Shown here piece after piece: positions 25,201 to 40,200 of a stretch of DNA of 64,000 nt (positions are counted from its first letter, which is position 1; every line of letters begins with the position of its first letter). Location: contig VFFE01009203.1 of NCBI GenBank assembly GCA_008921705.1, positions 445,909 through 509,908 on the forward strand, written 5' to 3'. Both the position numbers and the translations under genes were made by a program. Origin of the DNA: Burhinus oedicnemus. Its lineage: Eukaryota; Chordata; Aves; Charadriiformes; Burhinidae. The notes beneath the pieces are model-generated. The model saw only the letters and a list, made by a program, of their open reading frames with translations, made no database searches and was not told the DNA's origin.

Positions 25201-28200
25201 ATTGAAGCTAGACAAAAATATTATTCTTTAGTCCTATTTAATTAGCAAGTTTATCTTTGGGATACCTGCATGGATATATGAGCAGTTATTTCAGACATGG
25301 GTTTGCTAAATTGTTCCAAATAACAAACAGAATTCTCACTTCTGTAAAAAACAATATAGCTATGATGCAACTCTACAGTGTATCACACTTTGCCTTTGAT
25401 TCAGGAGTAACCTTGAACAGTTGTCATTTCCTGGAACAGTATCAAGAACTGAATACATTTGGTAACACAACAAATGCGTTACTACTGAAAAGTAATCTCA
25501 GACAAACTATGTTGGCTTTTCTCTGTGTGTTTTTGTTTTACACCTGCATGTTGTACAGTAAGAATTAAACACGGAAGTCAAAGATCTGAATTCCAGTTTG
25601 CTTATGAGGAAGAGACAAAGGTACGTGGAAGATTTAATGTATGTCCCCTATCCTCTCGAAAAGAAGCATACATAATGCTTAATGATAATGTAGAGGAGGA
25701 CTGGAATATCACCCAGGGAGAATTTAATGACCTTGAGGACTAGAGTAATAGAAGTGAGACGAAATTTTATAGCAATGAAATTTTGTAAGGTAATAGAAAC
25801 TAGTGACAGGGATTTCTGGTAGAAATGAAAGACATTGGTTGGAAACAATAGAGGGGAAAAAAGATTTTGGTATGTGAGTTGATCACATCATAACTATGAC
25901 CTTCCTACCCTCTCCATGTGATATGATCCTACGATAAACTGAGGAATGGGGTGGAAATTAGAAGCATGCATGCCATTATACAGAGCGCTAGTGAGAGCTT
26001 ATCTGGAATAGCTTTGATTATCCATGCTTGAAAAAGGCCTAATTCGCATTGTAGACTGTAGAAAAAGGAATCAACATAATCACAAGAATGGCAAAACTAT
26101 CTGATGAGAAGAGACTAAAATAGCCGGGTTGTTTAGCCTAGTACAACAAAGGCTGAGAGGCAGTAAGAATGCTGTCTATACATGTCAGGAGATGAACAGT
26201 GGAGAAGGGCCACTGATGATGAAAGATGGTGCAGACATGGGAATAAACGGGCATAAGATGGCCAGGAAAAATACAGTCTAGAAATCAGAAGAATTTCTAG
26301 CCCTCAGTGTGGTGGCATTCGACAAGAATTGTGAGGCCATGAAATCCTATTAGTTTTTCGATGAAGTTTACTAGTGTTGGAACCACATTATATAGAGAGT
26401 TAAGACAGTGGCCTGGACTGAGCGATTCACAAATCCCCTTCTAGTTCAGTATCTTATGTCAACTCAGTTAAAAAAACCCAAAACTTCTTTCAAAGCTTTT
26501 CTTGATTTTCAAGCACAAGATAGTGTCGACTCTTCATGTATGCTGTACACAAAGAAATCCATTAATGGGGTTTATAAACCACATTTTAGGGTTTTCTTGC
26601 ATCCATTCAATGAGACCACAGTGTTAGTGAGCTCAACTCATTTGTACTGGTAGAAACCTAGAAGTAGGATCCCATGTGGGGATGAAACAATATTTCTTTG
26701 GTGTACATTACCACTGCTCTGTGGGAAAATCTGAAACCATAATGCCAAAGAATTGTCTCCATTTCTAGGACCCCAGAATTTAGAAGGTTCTTCTCTTTCA
26801 GCAAAGCCCATAAAAGATGTCTGGGCAGTAGGGCTGCTTGCCCCAGCCTGGGAATTTATTCATGTACTTATGAATATCTATGTGCTTCCATCAGTATAGC
26901 TGCCTTTATATGTGATTCATGGCACATAAGGAGAGGAAGGAGTTCTTGCTAAACCAGCTGATGGAGTTTTTATGCACACAAACCCTTCTTCAGGCACTCA
27001 TGGTCTTGCAGATGTGGAGGAAAACCTACAATACTGATAGCCAGAGAGTTACTGAATAAATAGTTCTCTCTCCTAACAGTAAATTAAAACCTACAAGGCC
27101 TTCTCATTTCTTGCTGTAAAGGAAAATGTCACAATGGGAAAATTACTCTTCAGTAGGCAGAACAGAAAAATCTCAAGACACTCTGTATGAGAGGATTTTT
27201 TTATATAATAAAAATGAAAAAAAAAAAAGAGGAAATCAACTGCAGAGGAAAACTGTGTCTGGGTAAGTGAGCAGAATCCCCCAACAAATGAATCGATTCA
27301 ATGTGTAACACAGACAGAGGAGTCTTACTTCTCTAGCCCTCTTAATAATGCCATTTAGGCGAACATGAGAAAACATTCTTTCCATGGAGTTATCTTTATT
27401 TCACAGCACTGCCTGCAAAGCCTATTGAAAGTAGCCAGCTGTTCATATTTTATCTCAATGTGACACTGATGAAATCAAAATGGTAACTCAGAGCTGTGTA
27501 AGTGTAGGATCAGCTTAACTGCTGTGGAGAGACAGAACAGGTGCATTATGTGTCTATGCATCCTATGCACAGGCGATTTTAGCAGTTGTATTGAACAACT
27601 TATATTCATTAACATTAATTTTCTACAATAATAAATGTAGGATCACACACGAAGTGTGGCTTTTAGCCTTCTGATACCAGGAGAGAAATAGACTACAGCC
27701 ACACCTGAGACAAATTGCGGAAATTGTGACTAATAGTTTGTTGCAATGCCAGGTCTGGAGAACCCGAGAAGATGAAAGACAAAAATTGTTCCAAGCAGGG
27801 AACAGACTCTTATAGTTAGTATCTGAAAAAATTTAGATCACATATCATTCCAATAGTGCATCTCAAAATTCATGTGCGTGAGGGAAGAACATGATTTATA
27901 CTGGACATCCATCTAAGAAGTAGAGGTTCATACATTTTCTTTGCAAGATAAATTACCACAGAGCATAAGGTCTATTTTTGAACACTGACAATTCCCATTT
28001 AAAGACTTAGGAAATATTAATGGGAGTTTCTATAGGTGTTCTTCTTTTGTTTCCCTTTCTGATGCAAACTGTCAAACTTCATTAAGTAAAAAAACCCATA
28101 ATTAGTTTGAGAATCTGTCATGTAACAAGTGAGAATATCGAAAAAAAATATTTTCAGTTAAGGCTTTGGGGTATGGGCTTTGTTCTATATTTATACTGTA

Positions 28201-31200
28201 TTTTATTTATCTGGCTTACATTTCCAGAGAGCAGAACTTGGCAGTGTGTGTGTGTGCACTGTTAGCACTGATAAAATCAGAATTAGAAATAAAACAAGTT
28301 CGTGTTCTATATTGCATCTCCCGATGAAACAAACTTGTCATGAAAAATGTATTTTTGTTCTCCAAAATACCCTAAGCCTCATTTTCTAATGCATTTACTT
28401 GTTAAGCCTGTGAATTTGAGTCACACAAGCTTAACAATGTTTCACCCCTTCTGTTTACACAATAACAGAATGGTAAAGCCCCAAGAAGGCTGTGCAGCCA
28501 GGTAGGTCACAGGTGAAATGCAAAGTAGGTTTGTTTAAAGAAGTCTGAATGGAGAGGAGAATGCACTCCAGCCTTGAAATGCCAGCTCCTTGAAATGTTT
28601 AACCTCTGAATTTGTTACACAGCTGGTGCATTAACATTATAGTAGAGTTTTTTTTTCTTCACAGCGCTTACTAAATGCATTTGTTTGCAGCTGGAGAAAA
28701 AAAAGTTTGACTGTTAGTGAGCTTCCATGTCAAGGGAATACAAGTTACAGGGTTTTCTTAAACTTGACTGTGGTGGCTGAACTGAACATAAAAATCTGAA
28801 AATACACATTTCTGTCTATTTTAGAGCATCTAATGAGATTTTCAGAAAAGCTGATTTTTTTTTCCTTAAAGTATGATTTTGTTAAAAATTGAACTAGTAA
28901 AACCGGAAATATACTGTTTCTATGTAATAAAAAACCTCTGCAACCTGCCTCGTATAAACTGTGGCAAAACATTAGTGATTTTAAAATCTCTTTTCAGGTG
29001 GGATTTCCAAACACATCAGTGCTATAACATGTGTAGCATAAATGTGAACTGAACTGGAAGACAGACTTTTCAGTTTTGGCCAGAAATAACTGTTTTTGTT
29101 AGAGAACAAAGCAAACTGCTGAGCTGTACTTAATTACAGTAGCTTCAAGGTATCAATTCTGTGTTCAAGTATTTTAACATATGTTCTTCATCTTCTTGTT
29201 TCTGTCAAAGACTTGCTGAACTAGATGTTCTTAATAAAATTTGTTTGAATGGTAATTTCCTTGCTTCCCTATGCAAAGTCTGGCAATGGACTGGAACTAG
29301 GGAAAGCAACATCCACATATAAATACTTGGCCAGAACCACACAGAAGCCTTCAGATGCCAAACTCTCTGGCTACAGCAAACAGTTATAACAATAGGAAAT
29401 GAGATCAAATGATACTTCACGCTCTATCAAATAAGCTCTAGGCCAACACTTCAATATATACTTTATTAAAGGACAGTCACTTGCTTGGTTTTTCACTGTT
29501 CACTTCTTAACTTCCTTTCAAGAATATCTGTCATTGTTCTAGCACCTGCGTCTTCAGTATGTGAGATGTCTGTAGTATTTGACTCACAAAATGTCCCCAT
29601 GAAGTAAAGTCCAACCTTTATTAACTACCTGAAAACACAGGAAGACAGCCCTCAGGCAGGTGAGTTCCACCTTTTTAAGGCCTATACGTATCCAAAGGCA
29701 GACACTGATTTTTAGACTATGACTGCAGCTTGTCCAAAAGAAAACTGTTGCTGCTAATCATCAAAGCTGACCTTAACTTTAACCAGAACAGAGCCATAAT
29801 CCAAATGAATTTGCTCAATTTGAAGAGGAGTAGGTCTTTATTTTTAAATATAAATTCCTTAAGCTGCACATCTAAATCTGTATTTAGACACATAAATGCC
29901 CAGTTTTTCAGATGTGATGAATATGGGCAGACCCCAGGAACAAAGCGTCAAGCTGTATACTGAAAGGAGTGCTGCATCTAAGTCACGCAGGGTTTGCTCA
30001 TGCACAGAGTAATTGAGAAAGAGAATGGGTCACAAGCAAAAGGCCTCAAAGGAGAGAAAAAAAAAAAAAAGAAAACTAAGACCTTCTCTGTATGTATTAT
30101 GACAGTTCATGAGTTCATGGGAACTGGCTAAGACAGCTGCAGCCTGCAGCAAACACTAGGAGCACTGCCAGAAGAACTACACCAGCTGCAGGTCTCCCAT
30201 CTCACTTCTTGCTGACTGAAGCTCATCTTCTTCGCCTACCCCAGGAGGAGCTCCCATAAAGGGAAGGTCCACATCATGCAAGATACTGCCTGTTGAGTTT
30301 GTGAAATGTCTCTGTCTGAATCAACAGTGCTATCTTTGTTTGACCATACAGGTACTGGAGAGCTAGAATCAAGAAACAGAATTTTGAGCTTAAAGATATA
30401 GCCAAAATATCTGGTAAATTCAAGCTATTAAATTTGCAGTGATAGCAGGATGTGGTAAAGAGTTTTTTTGTTATTTATCTGTTCTCTCTGTATAATAGAA
30501 CTTAAGCTTCCTTTGTGTGCTAAAAAACATGGTGAAAACCATAGCTGCCAGCTTTCCTCTCACAGTAGAGGATTATTAATTGTTCACTGAAGGAGAAAAA
30601 AACAACAATGGTGACAACCGCAGAGGTAGGGCACTGACTGCCTCCCCTCTCAGCTGGAGGGGGTCATGTGAAGATAAAGACCAAACTTGGAGAAGAATTA
30701 AATGGAGGTGGGGGAAACAGGGAGGGCAGTGAAGCGCATACTGGCTGTGGGGCAATCCTTCACTGCTAGAAGTAATTCAGCTTGATATTTCACTTAACAC
30801 ACTGTAACCTTTCAGCCACAACCTACAAGACACTAAAGGATGACTTCAGCTGCAGCTTCATGGCTCTCATAGCTCCTGTTCATCCCTCTCTGCTTTCAAA
30901 TGAGGGATCTTACCTAAAGTACATAAGGGTTCTGGAGCTTAAAGCAAGTACAGCTCTCTTCCTCAGCCACATTACCATTTATGCATGTTCTCCGCAACTG
31001 AAGATACATGTTCTTTCGTTTACTAAAATATAGGAATACTGCTTATTTTCTCTTCTGTTTATGCCCATATAGAAACATATAGGTTTTATTTTGACACACA
31101 TTTGTCGAAATCAGCTATTCAGCCTTTTCCCTGAAGGACACAGAAGTATTTAAAATGCAAAGGATTCAAACCAGCTCTTTCTTCATCTTCACTGTGGGAG

Positions 31201-34200
31201 AAGTGGCTTCCATAGGTCACAGGATCGGAGGACAGCTGCTTGGCAGCTGTGTGTGCTTGTGTGCTTATGATTGCGTTGTGTGGGAAATAATATATGGTTG
31301 CATATTGCATGGGCATAAGGATATAGTCAAAGGAATGTCGAGTTGAAGAAATGAAATAATTCTAAGAACAGTGAAGACTGCTGTCATTTTTATCTTGTGG
31401 GAATGTGTAAGGTTAACATCCCACACTCGCATGCCTTCCCCTTCCCTCTGACAGCTTCATGGTTCCAGTGGAATGTACCTGTAGGAGGATCTGCTTGTAG
31501 CAGAGGGGCAACCTCAATCAGATGCACTGACAGTGAGTTTTCAGCATCAAGGCAGAGACCTTGAACTGGTCCCTGTAACAGACAAGGAACCAGGACAGAT
31601 GACAGAGCACTGAGATGACATATCCATCAAGGTCTTTGCATCTAAGAAGGACAGAAGCTCCATTTTGTTCTGGTCTTACACTTTACAGAGGTATTATAAT
31701 CTCTAATTAAAATGGCCAGAATGTCAGGGAGTTAACCAAGGGCTAAAGAGAGCCTGGTGCAATTTCGTATCCAGTAAATTGACTGACCTGCGAAAAACCA
31801 CAGAGCAAAGTGGACTTTAGGCATGTAAATAAAAAAATCAAAAAAAAAAAAAAAAAAGAGCTTATCCGATTAGGTATCTACGTGTCCATTGGCACCCATG
31901 CTTTTAGTAGTAAAATAGCTTTGTTTTTGCACATGCCCATAGGTTTCTTTGGGCAGCAACACACTTTTTTCTCATCTGTTAAGGCCTCATGTCATTTAGG
32001 ATTGACAAGAATTCATGCATACAAGACTACTGAGGTCTGATAAGCAGATGGGTCCCTGGCAAAACGAACACCTGTTAAAATGCAGAGCAATTATGGCCAT
32101 TTCACACAGTGGCCTCATCCTTTCCACAGAGGCTCAACAGGTAAGGCTAGTGAGCCAGGAAAGTGAGTTAGCTTTATCATACAGTTATCATGCTATGGGT
32201 GGACTTCTCTGCAGATTCCAGGTACTGCATTTCCAGTCCTTCTTCCAGCCTACAGGATCATTCCCCAAAGGGACTTTTCTGTGTCAAGTAAGATTGATCT
32301 TCACAGCTACAGCTTTTGTACTCCAGACCCTGAGTGGGATCAGACAGGCTTATGTAGTAATTATACAAGGAAGACCTAGGGTTTAACTTCACTGTCATTG
32401 CACCAGAAGAAATGCTGCACGCTTTTGCTTCCACATCATTACAGATTTCTAGAAATAATTTTCCAGAGGACACCTGAAGATCTCTGCAACCTCTTTGTTT
32501 TAACGCCCAACCACTTTCACAGCTCTGCTCTTCAGACATCCCATACTGGCAGCTTCTCTTTGCTTCCTGAACAAGGAATTTTCTGCTGGGTAATGCGAGA
32601 CCACTATGCTGTCTGCACTGGTGGGTCTTGTTACACAGTGAGCAAGAGAACAGCAGAGCCAAGCAGCTGGCAGGACAGTGCAGTCCATTGTTATCAGCAA
32701 GAAGGCTCTTCACAATTTTTTTAAACCCTATTTTAAGATACCCCATGATTAATACTAAATAGCCCAGTACTATCAATGTGCTAAAAGCAATCCTTTAGAA
32801 GGCTTTCATTCTAAGAAAAGACTAAGGTGGCTCACTATACAGTAAAAGTGTGATTGGTTTGTCCTAAAATACTTCAAAACTCCATTGGGAGAAAATTATA
32901 TCAATTTTAATTCAAACTAAATTATTCCCTTAATTTCAACCTGATAGGGATTTCACATGCAGCTTTACAGTACTCAGTGGACATTGATAGCTTTAAGGAA
33001 TAAGCTGGCCTCAGAAGCAGCCTATTTTTTGTCAAAAAAAACCTCAACACTTCTCAACTAAATTAATTTTAAACCCACTTATTTCCACCATAGATGCATT
33101 ACAAGGGAAATCTTTCATTTTAAGAACACAGTACAGAATCAAGTTACAGTTTCATACCTGTCCATCTGTCCCAATGGTGCCTCCACAATCTGTGAGGAGC
33201 TCAGACATGTCATAGTAGCTAACAAACTCCCACAGACAGGCTTCCAGATTCAGATTGCGGTAGAAGCGTAAGGTATTGAAACCTCTAATTGCTGGGCTGT
33301 ATTGATAGGGAATGGTCTCTCCAATCACATCTGGATTTTTGGTAGCATCAGTCAAGAAACCGTGGTGGGTCTTCACTTCTGTGTAATCCAACAGGTTGGA
33401 GCATTTATGGTTTCCAACTCTAGTTCCATCAGGGCTAAGTGTCAGCTCAAAGTTGGAGAGCTCTCTTGTAGAAATAACAGGCAGCATGCCTAAAAAACAT
33501 TAATTTCTGTCACTATCATGAAATTTCAGTGGTCAGAGCTGCTTAATTTAGTCAAAGTTTGTTAAACACTAAGCATGTTATGCAGCGCTTCTGTATTTTG
33601 TACTTACAGTAATTAATGTACTTCAGAATTCAAAGAAAGATGATATGCTAAGTGTGTATGAGAATGTTATCCACAGTAAGTATGCCTTTATACTATGAAA
33701 TGCCAGATAAAATATTTCTAAATCTCCAATATATTTTTCAATCAGGATTTTGTGCGAATTCTTCAGAAGCAGAGAGTAATTAAATGGCTTTATATATTTT
33801 TAATAAATAAATTCTTCCTTGGTATATCTCTATGGGCTTCAAAGGAGTTTTACGAAGTGTACATCTAGCTCAATTTATGTAAACTATGCAATTAATGTGG
33901 AAACACTTAATCTTTGCATCAAAGACTATGTATCAACACAGTATCTTATGCACCTTGTTGCAAACTGCACTTGTACACTCACCACATTTTTCAGTGGTCT
34001 CGCATTTTAAAAGACTGTAATATGGTTTTGGATATTTAAAACAACATGACCAATAAAATAGCTCAAATAACAGCTTGCTATATGAGTTCTCTCAACTCCA
34101 CAGCTGATTTTATCCTACCATCAATATGTGGCATTGTGACTGTCAATTTGATGAGATTGGCATAATCAGGATCTTCTGGGCCAGTATAGCGCAATTTGGC

Positions 34201-37200
34201 AGAGAATGGTTCTGCTCCAACTACTCCTGACATACGAGGTTGACAAAGACCTAATGGAAAAAAGAGAAAGAATTTTACTTTATGTCCAGAGTAAATAATC
34301 CATACTTTCCCTTGCACTATTTTTAGACACAAGTTTTTTCACTATATAAATTTCCAAATCAAGGAGAATTTCCTGGAATGACAGCTAAGTTCTTTGGGCA
34401 GCATTTACCAGAGGTTTGATCAGGAATTTACACAAAAGAGGATTCAAACAGAAATCATTACTTGATCAACATTTTCAAAACCAGATGTTGATACCGTACC
34501 TATACATTTTCAGTTGCGTGTGTCAACCATACTTGGAGAGTTAAGTGCAAAGTTCCATACTTATAGAGGTCCTCAGAGGTATATGCTTTAATTCCTCCCA
34601 CCCTCTTAAATGTATACATAGCTTTATAGAGGATATCTGATCAGTGTTCAGTTGCTTTTGGCACTGGATTGGGGTGTGGACCTATATATACCTTCATAGG
34701 ACTCTATGAGTCTCCTGTTCCATTAGTGACCAAAATGTAATTAGAATTTGTGTCATGAACTAATTTTAGTTGCAAAGGATCTCTAGAAATACCATGCTCA
34801 AAGCAGAACCAGCTTCAAAGTTACATCAGGTTCCTCAGGGCCTTGTTCAGCTGAGTTTTGAATTTATCCAGGGACAGAGAATCTGTAACTTCTTTTGGCA
34901 ACCCATTCCAGGGTTAGTTCAACCTGTTCCAGTATTAGTCCTGGTTTGTAAAACCAGAAGATTAGGTTTGTAATATAATCTGAAATACATGCAACTTCCG
35001 GTTGCATGGTTCAATGCAGAAGTGTCTGCACTCTGGCCACAAGAATCATAGCACATTGTCATGTGATGGCCAAAGGATCACAAGGCCCTCTAAGAAAGAA
35101 AACAGCAGTTCCCTTTGCCCATGTTCTGCTCTTTGCTCATTTCTGAGGGATTACAAGAAAAGAGGAGGCAGGGCTCTTCTCTTGGAGAACTTACTGGTTC
35201 TGGTGGACCTCATCTGGCTCAACGGTTCCAAGTTGGAAAGTTCTGGCATGACACATGATAGTTTTGTCTTTTTTTCTCAAATGCAAGTAAGATGTACTAA
35301 AGAGGCTACATACAATTTTTCACACAATCTGACTTTTGAAAAATTGGTCTATGCGCTGGAGGTCAAGCATCCTCAAAGTTGAAAATATTTAGGATTTTTG
35401 TAGGTTACTTCAATTGCTGTACTTCTTTCAAAATAGCATTGAACAATTCCCTTTATGTTGTACATGATCTTCAGCATTATTGGCTTCCCCATTACAAGTC
35501 AGCTCAGGCACTTGGAGTAATATATGCATGATAAGCAGTCCTGAGCCTGAGCTAATTAGCCCTGCTAATTTTTCAAGTGTAATCCAAATAATGTCTTATA
35601 ACACTAACATAGCCAGTCTGTTTCACATAACCAAACTAGCTCACCAGCACAAGGTTGTCTGCCTTTAACAAGCACTACACTGCACCTTGAAGATAATACC
35701 CTTAGACAGAGTCCTCTTTAGGGTGTAGGATTCCTGATAGCGCAAACAAAGATGAGTTGAGCCTACAGTCAAAATGTGGAATAAAGGACAGGGGTAAACA
35801 GAAATTCCATTCATTAAGCTTCTTAAAACCCTAACTTAGTAGAAAATACAATGTTTTAACTAAAATACTTAGTTGGAAAGGCCAAGGAAATTGAAATGAT
35901 ATTGCAAATGAACAATCATGTAATTTATTATCTACTGTAAGATCTCACAAAAGACAGAAGAGTTAATGTAGCTACAAATGCAGCAGAGATGACACAAAGA
36001 ATGCAAATGGCTGCAGAAGGGTAATAAAATACAATGTTTTGTTATCTAGCATGATTGCTGATAACTACCCATTCCCAGATTATACAATAAACAGAAGTAT
36101 CTGTGATTTCTACAACAAAATAGCATATGCTATCAGACTGTACATGTGTGCATGTCAGTTCTCCACCTCTGCTTCCTAATGTTATTCAGTACAAGTTTCA
36201 CGAAAAGAGTTGGCCGGGCAAAGAAGGTAGACTACAGTAGCTGCTGGCTGAGAGAACGCAGCATCAGTTCAGTATTGATTAGGCATCAGAGAACCAAAGA
36301 TAGACAAAGAGAGTATCAGGGAAGGAAGAAGAATGAATATTATGAATATTTCAATCACAAAAAAAATTTTGTCTATGCCTTGTTATTGGACACCAGTTGC
36401 TTTAGTCAAGGAAGAAACTGATTCTCAGGTGTCCAGTGAGGCCTGAATGCCAAACAAAGCTTTTCCTCTGGCTAGGCATTCATAATAGCACTCCCGTGTG
36501 TATTCTCTAATGTCAATAGAGGCTGAGATTATACTGCAACATTACTACAGCTGAATTTAAAAGCCAACAGAAACCATGTTTCATTAATTCCAATGCACAT
36601 CATATACCGTTCTCCTGAACATAAAAGTTTGCTATGTGGATAACTATTTAAAGATCTGGAGAACTAGCAAAGATGAAAAACATTTTCTTTATACAATTCT
36701 CTTCTGTGTTAAGAAGAGAGTTTTTGCACCACCTCTATGAACAACAGAAGAAAAGCTGGGACTGTAATATTAAAACACCTGATCATGTCACCAGATTTTG
36801 TTAGGATGGAATTTGGGATCCAAAAGAGGTCTGAGGGTTCTGCAACAGGTGATGATGTCTTACCTTCTGATGTGCTTATAGTTACAATAGGGCTCATAAG
36901 CTCAAGACCCTCATTCCCATCTGAATTCACAGCACGAGCTGCACACTGGACACGAGAACCCGCTTGAAAGTAAATGGAGTCAAGCGTAATCATCTTGGAG
37001 GAAGTGAAGAAGGTATCAAAGTCAACCTCCTTCATGGGGCTAGTCACACCATCAGGACCAGTAGGTGCACTCACTAGCCATCGGTACCGTGTCAGAGTAT
37101 TATTGATGTTCTCACTGGCACATATCGAACCAGTCTTTTCAAAGTCTTCATATTTAGGATTGCAAGCCTGCAGAACAAGGCAGATGTGTTAAAAATTTAT

Positions 37201-40200
37201 TTGCTTCAAGGAAAAGGAATTTTAATTTATCAAGAGTCACAAAACTCAAGAACACAGAACTGACTACCCCAGTAAATCTCTTAAGAAATTACCTTATTTT
37301 GACAGTGATGCTTTTAGCATTGCTATGGTAGATTTAAAAGCCAGGTCTAATTACGCTTATTGAAATAAAAAAAAATATTCTTTTCAATTATGGTTTACGG
37401 GTGAAAAGCTACCATAGTTACGAAGGCACAAACTACACTTCCACATGCTACTTTAACTTGAATTTCACCCTTTGATCTAATTCTGCAAGTATACTTTCCA
37501 TTTCAAGATTTCTTTTGTTTTGGTACTTAGGAGAATCATTCATGACATGATCCATTCCTGTGCATAATGAACGATGTGAGAAATAAACTGAAGATGCAGG
37601 TGGACCAAAACCTTCCTCAATGCATATGAATATTCATGCAAAACTTTCAGTTGCAAAATTACAATGAAAGAAGCCTGTAGGACTTCAACAAGCAGGACTC
37701 GTTTTTCAGTCTGTGACATTCATTGAAAACAATGGCTTATCTGTTGTCTCCAGTGATTTTAACTCTGCAAATTAAGGCAAGACAATGCAGGAAATAGTAA
37801 GGTCATGCAATCATAGATATTGTGCGAGTATTAAACTGTTCTTAGTGATGCATATGTGGAACACCTTTGTATACTTTTTGTCCTCCTGAAAATTGATTTG
37901 CTATCCAAACAAATTAGATTAGCTCTTAGGACAGCTCTAGCCTGAACTCATATGTGACTCACAAGAATATGAATTGATACTGAGTGCCTAAAATCCAATT
38001 GCTCCTTTGAACAACATTCTTCTACTGATTTTGTTTCATCTTTCAACAGAGATACTCACTGTGATACAGATGACAGGATAGCCAGCTATGGGACTGGTTC
38101 TGTCTTTGGCTCTAGAAGTATCATCATATATCAAAAGGGATGCAACTTGAGGGACAGAGGGAAAAGTGACATCTGCCATGCTGTTCATTTCCTCTATGTA
38201 AACAATGGCCTTGGCTGTCTGACAATGAAAAGGAGAAAAGTTCTCTGTGAACATTTAAATAAACAAGGGGATTCAAGCTGGACTTTGAAACGTCCCAAAA
38301 TAAGTTCTGAAACCTCAGTTGGATGAGCTATTGAGGAAGGGTTGAGGCACTAGAAAGTATACTGCAGACTACAAAAGCAAGAGCTAAAACGAATTTTTTC
38401 TTTTCAGAACACTGAAGATACCAGACCCTTTAACCTCTTGTGTCCCAGCTTTCTTGAATCACTTCAGTATTGTTGTAGAACTCTAACGTGCACTGGCTTT
38501 AACGCCTGATGGAAATGGGATGTTTGTCATCAGCAAAGGTTGTTTCTCTGCTGTCTGGCTACCTGGAGTCAGACTATATATGGTGTGATACTGGTAGAAT
38601 CATAGAATCGTCTAGGTTGGAAGGGACCTTTAAGATCATTGAGTCCAACCATAAGCCCAGGACTGCCAAGTCCACCACTAAACCATGTCCCTAAGCACCA
38701 CATCTACAGGTCTTTTAAATACCTTCAGGGATGGTGATTCAACCGCTTCCCTGGGAAGTCTGTTCCAATGTTTGATAACCCTTTCTGTGAATAAATTTTT
38801 CCTAATATCCAACGTAAACTTCCCCTGTTGCAAGTTGAGGCCACTTCCTCTTGTCCTATCACTTATTACTTGGGAGAAGAGACCGACCCCATCTCGCTAT
38901 AACCTCCTTTCCGGTAGTTGTAGACAGCAATAAGGTCTCCTCTCAGCCTCCTTTACTGCAGACTAAGCAATCCTAGTTCCCTGACGAAGGGGCCAAAGAG
39001 TCTGAAGAACATTTTATGCAGAATCAGAAGAATATACTGTTTGTATTAAAAGTATGTATGATATAATGCTAAATAACAAGAATGTGTGGCTACTGAAATT
39101 ACACAAGAATAATATTAGCATGTATTTGACAGCAGGAATTATAGTTCACCTGACTGCTCTCTTTACAGCTTAGAGGTTATACTGTATTGCCAGCCACTGT
39201 TTCCAAGAGGACAACAGTTTTTAGAACTGATTCTATGAAGAGAATGTGTCTGGAATGATATATTGGAGATTTCAGTTCTACATAAGCTCCCATTGTCTCT
39301 ATGACCCCATGCCGCGGGCGAGCGGCTGCGTGGTGCTAGTGGGCAGTTGGGGTTAAATGACACCCCATAAACCTTATTGCTTTGGCAACAAACTGTTTTG
39401 GGTTGGTGGTACTGTGTCAGATGGGATGATCCTCTTTGTCCAAGATAGTGTGTATAAAGCTTAAAAGAAGAGTAAAGCTATGAGCCAGAAAGCAAGAAGG
39501 TCTGTTTACTAGATTTTGTTGTTGAGGACTTTGCATGACTTTATTACCTGTATTTCTGCGACCATGTTCTCATCAGGCTTCAGGTGAACAGTGAAGGCTT
39601 CTCTCATCTCCCTTACTCCATCAAAGAGAACTTCAATCTCCACAAAATGCTGTGTTTCACCCTCCTTAAATTCAATTTCTGAAAACATAATGAGACACTT
39701 AGAAACAAATCTGCTGTTCATAACAAGCTGTTTCTAGGCCCAGCCATGAAAGACAGCAGTTAATACTCACTTTTCCAATTACAGATGTTCATATATTTAG
39801 TTTAACCTATTTGATGCTAAAAATAATAATAACGAATATCAGTGGACACATGCAGAAATCACTGAAAATAAGGCATTATCATAATCAAGAGATTTGCAAA
39901 GACCAGGATTTAGTCTAATAGAATTTAATATTTTGAAAATGAGCTGGGACTAATTATTACATAAATGTCGGTAACGTGAATGACTAAAAGAGTGAAGAAT
40001 TCTAAATAAAAAGTATTGTCAGTGATTACTCAAACAAAATTCATTTTAATACAATGGTATATACCAAAAATAAGGCACAAAGCCAGAGTTATGCAAAATG
40101 GTTTTGTACTTTGAAAAGTACTGTCTCTGAAAAAGCTTCTGAGGTCATTGTCAGAAGTTCAATCTTAGCTGACAGAGTTAGAAGAGTACTGGGATTCTTG

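Larger units (their letters stand above)
23608..33157 (-). other. FREM2 intron 16 (9.55 kb)
   Basis: The second-largest intron. It contains an ancient LINE (about 25660-26460), poly-A runs near 27220-27232, 30058-30071 and 31838-31856, and otherwise AT-rich sequence. A 172-codon open frame at 32258-32776 (minus) is not recognised and is probably chance. Confidence 0.87.
38219..39547 (-). other. FREM2 intron 12 (1.3 kb)
   Basis: It contains a CR1 copy (38596-38992) and a short GC-rich scrap resembling an avian retroviral LTR end (about 39303-39365). I see no gene. Confidence 0.88.

Noticed and set aside
35002..35382. 126-codon plus-strand open frame in intron 14
   Set aside because: No recognised motif, antisense to FREM2 and near an old CR1; most likely chance.
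36709..36863. Minus-strand continuation of exon 14 reading frame
   Set aside because: The frame stays open past the donor at 36862-36863, but the next FREM2 exon joins in phase 1 at 34250, so this is intron read-through.
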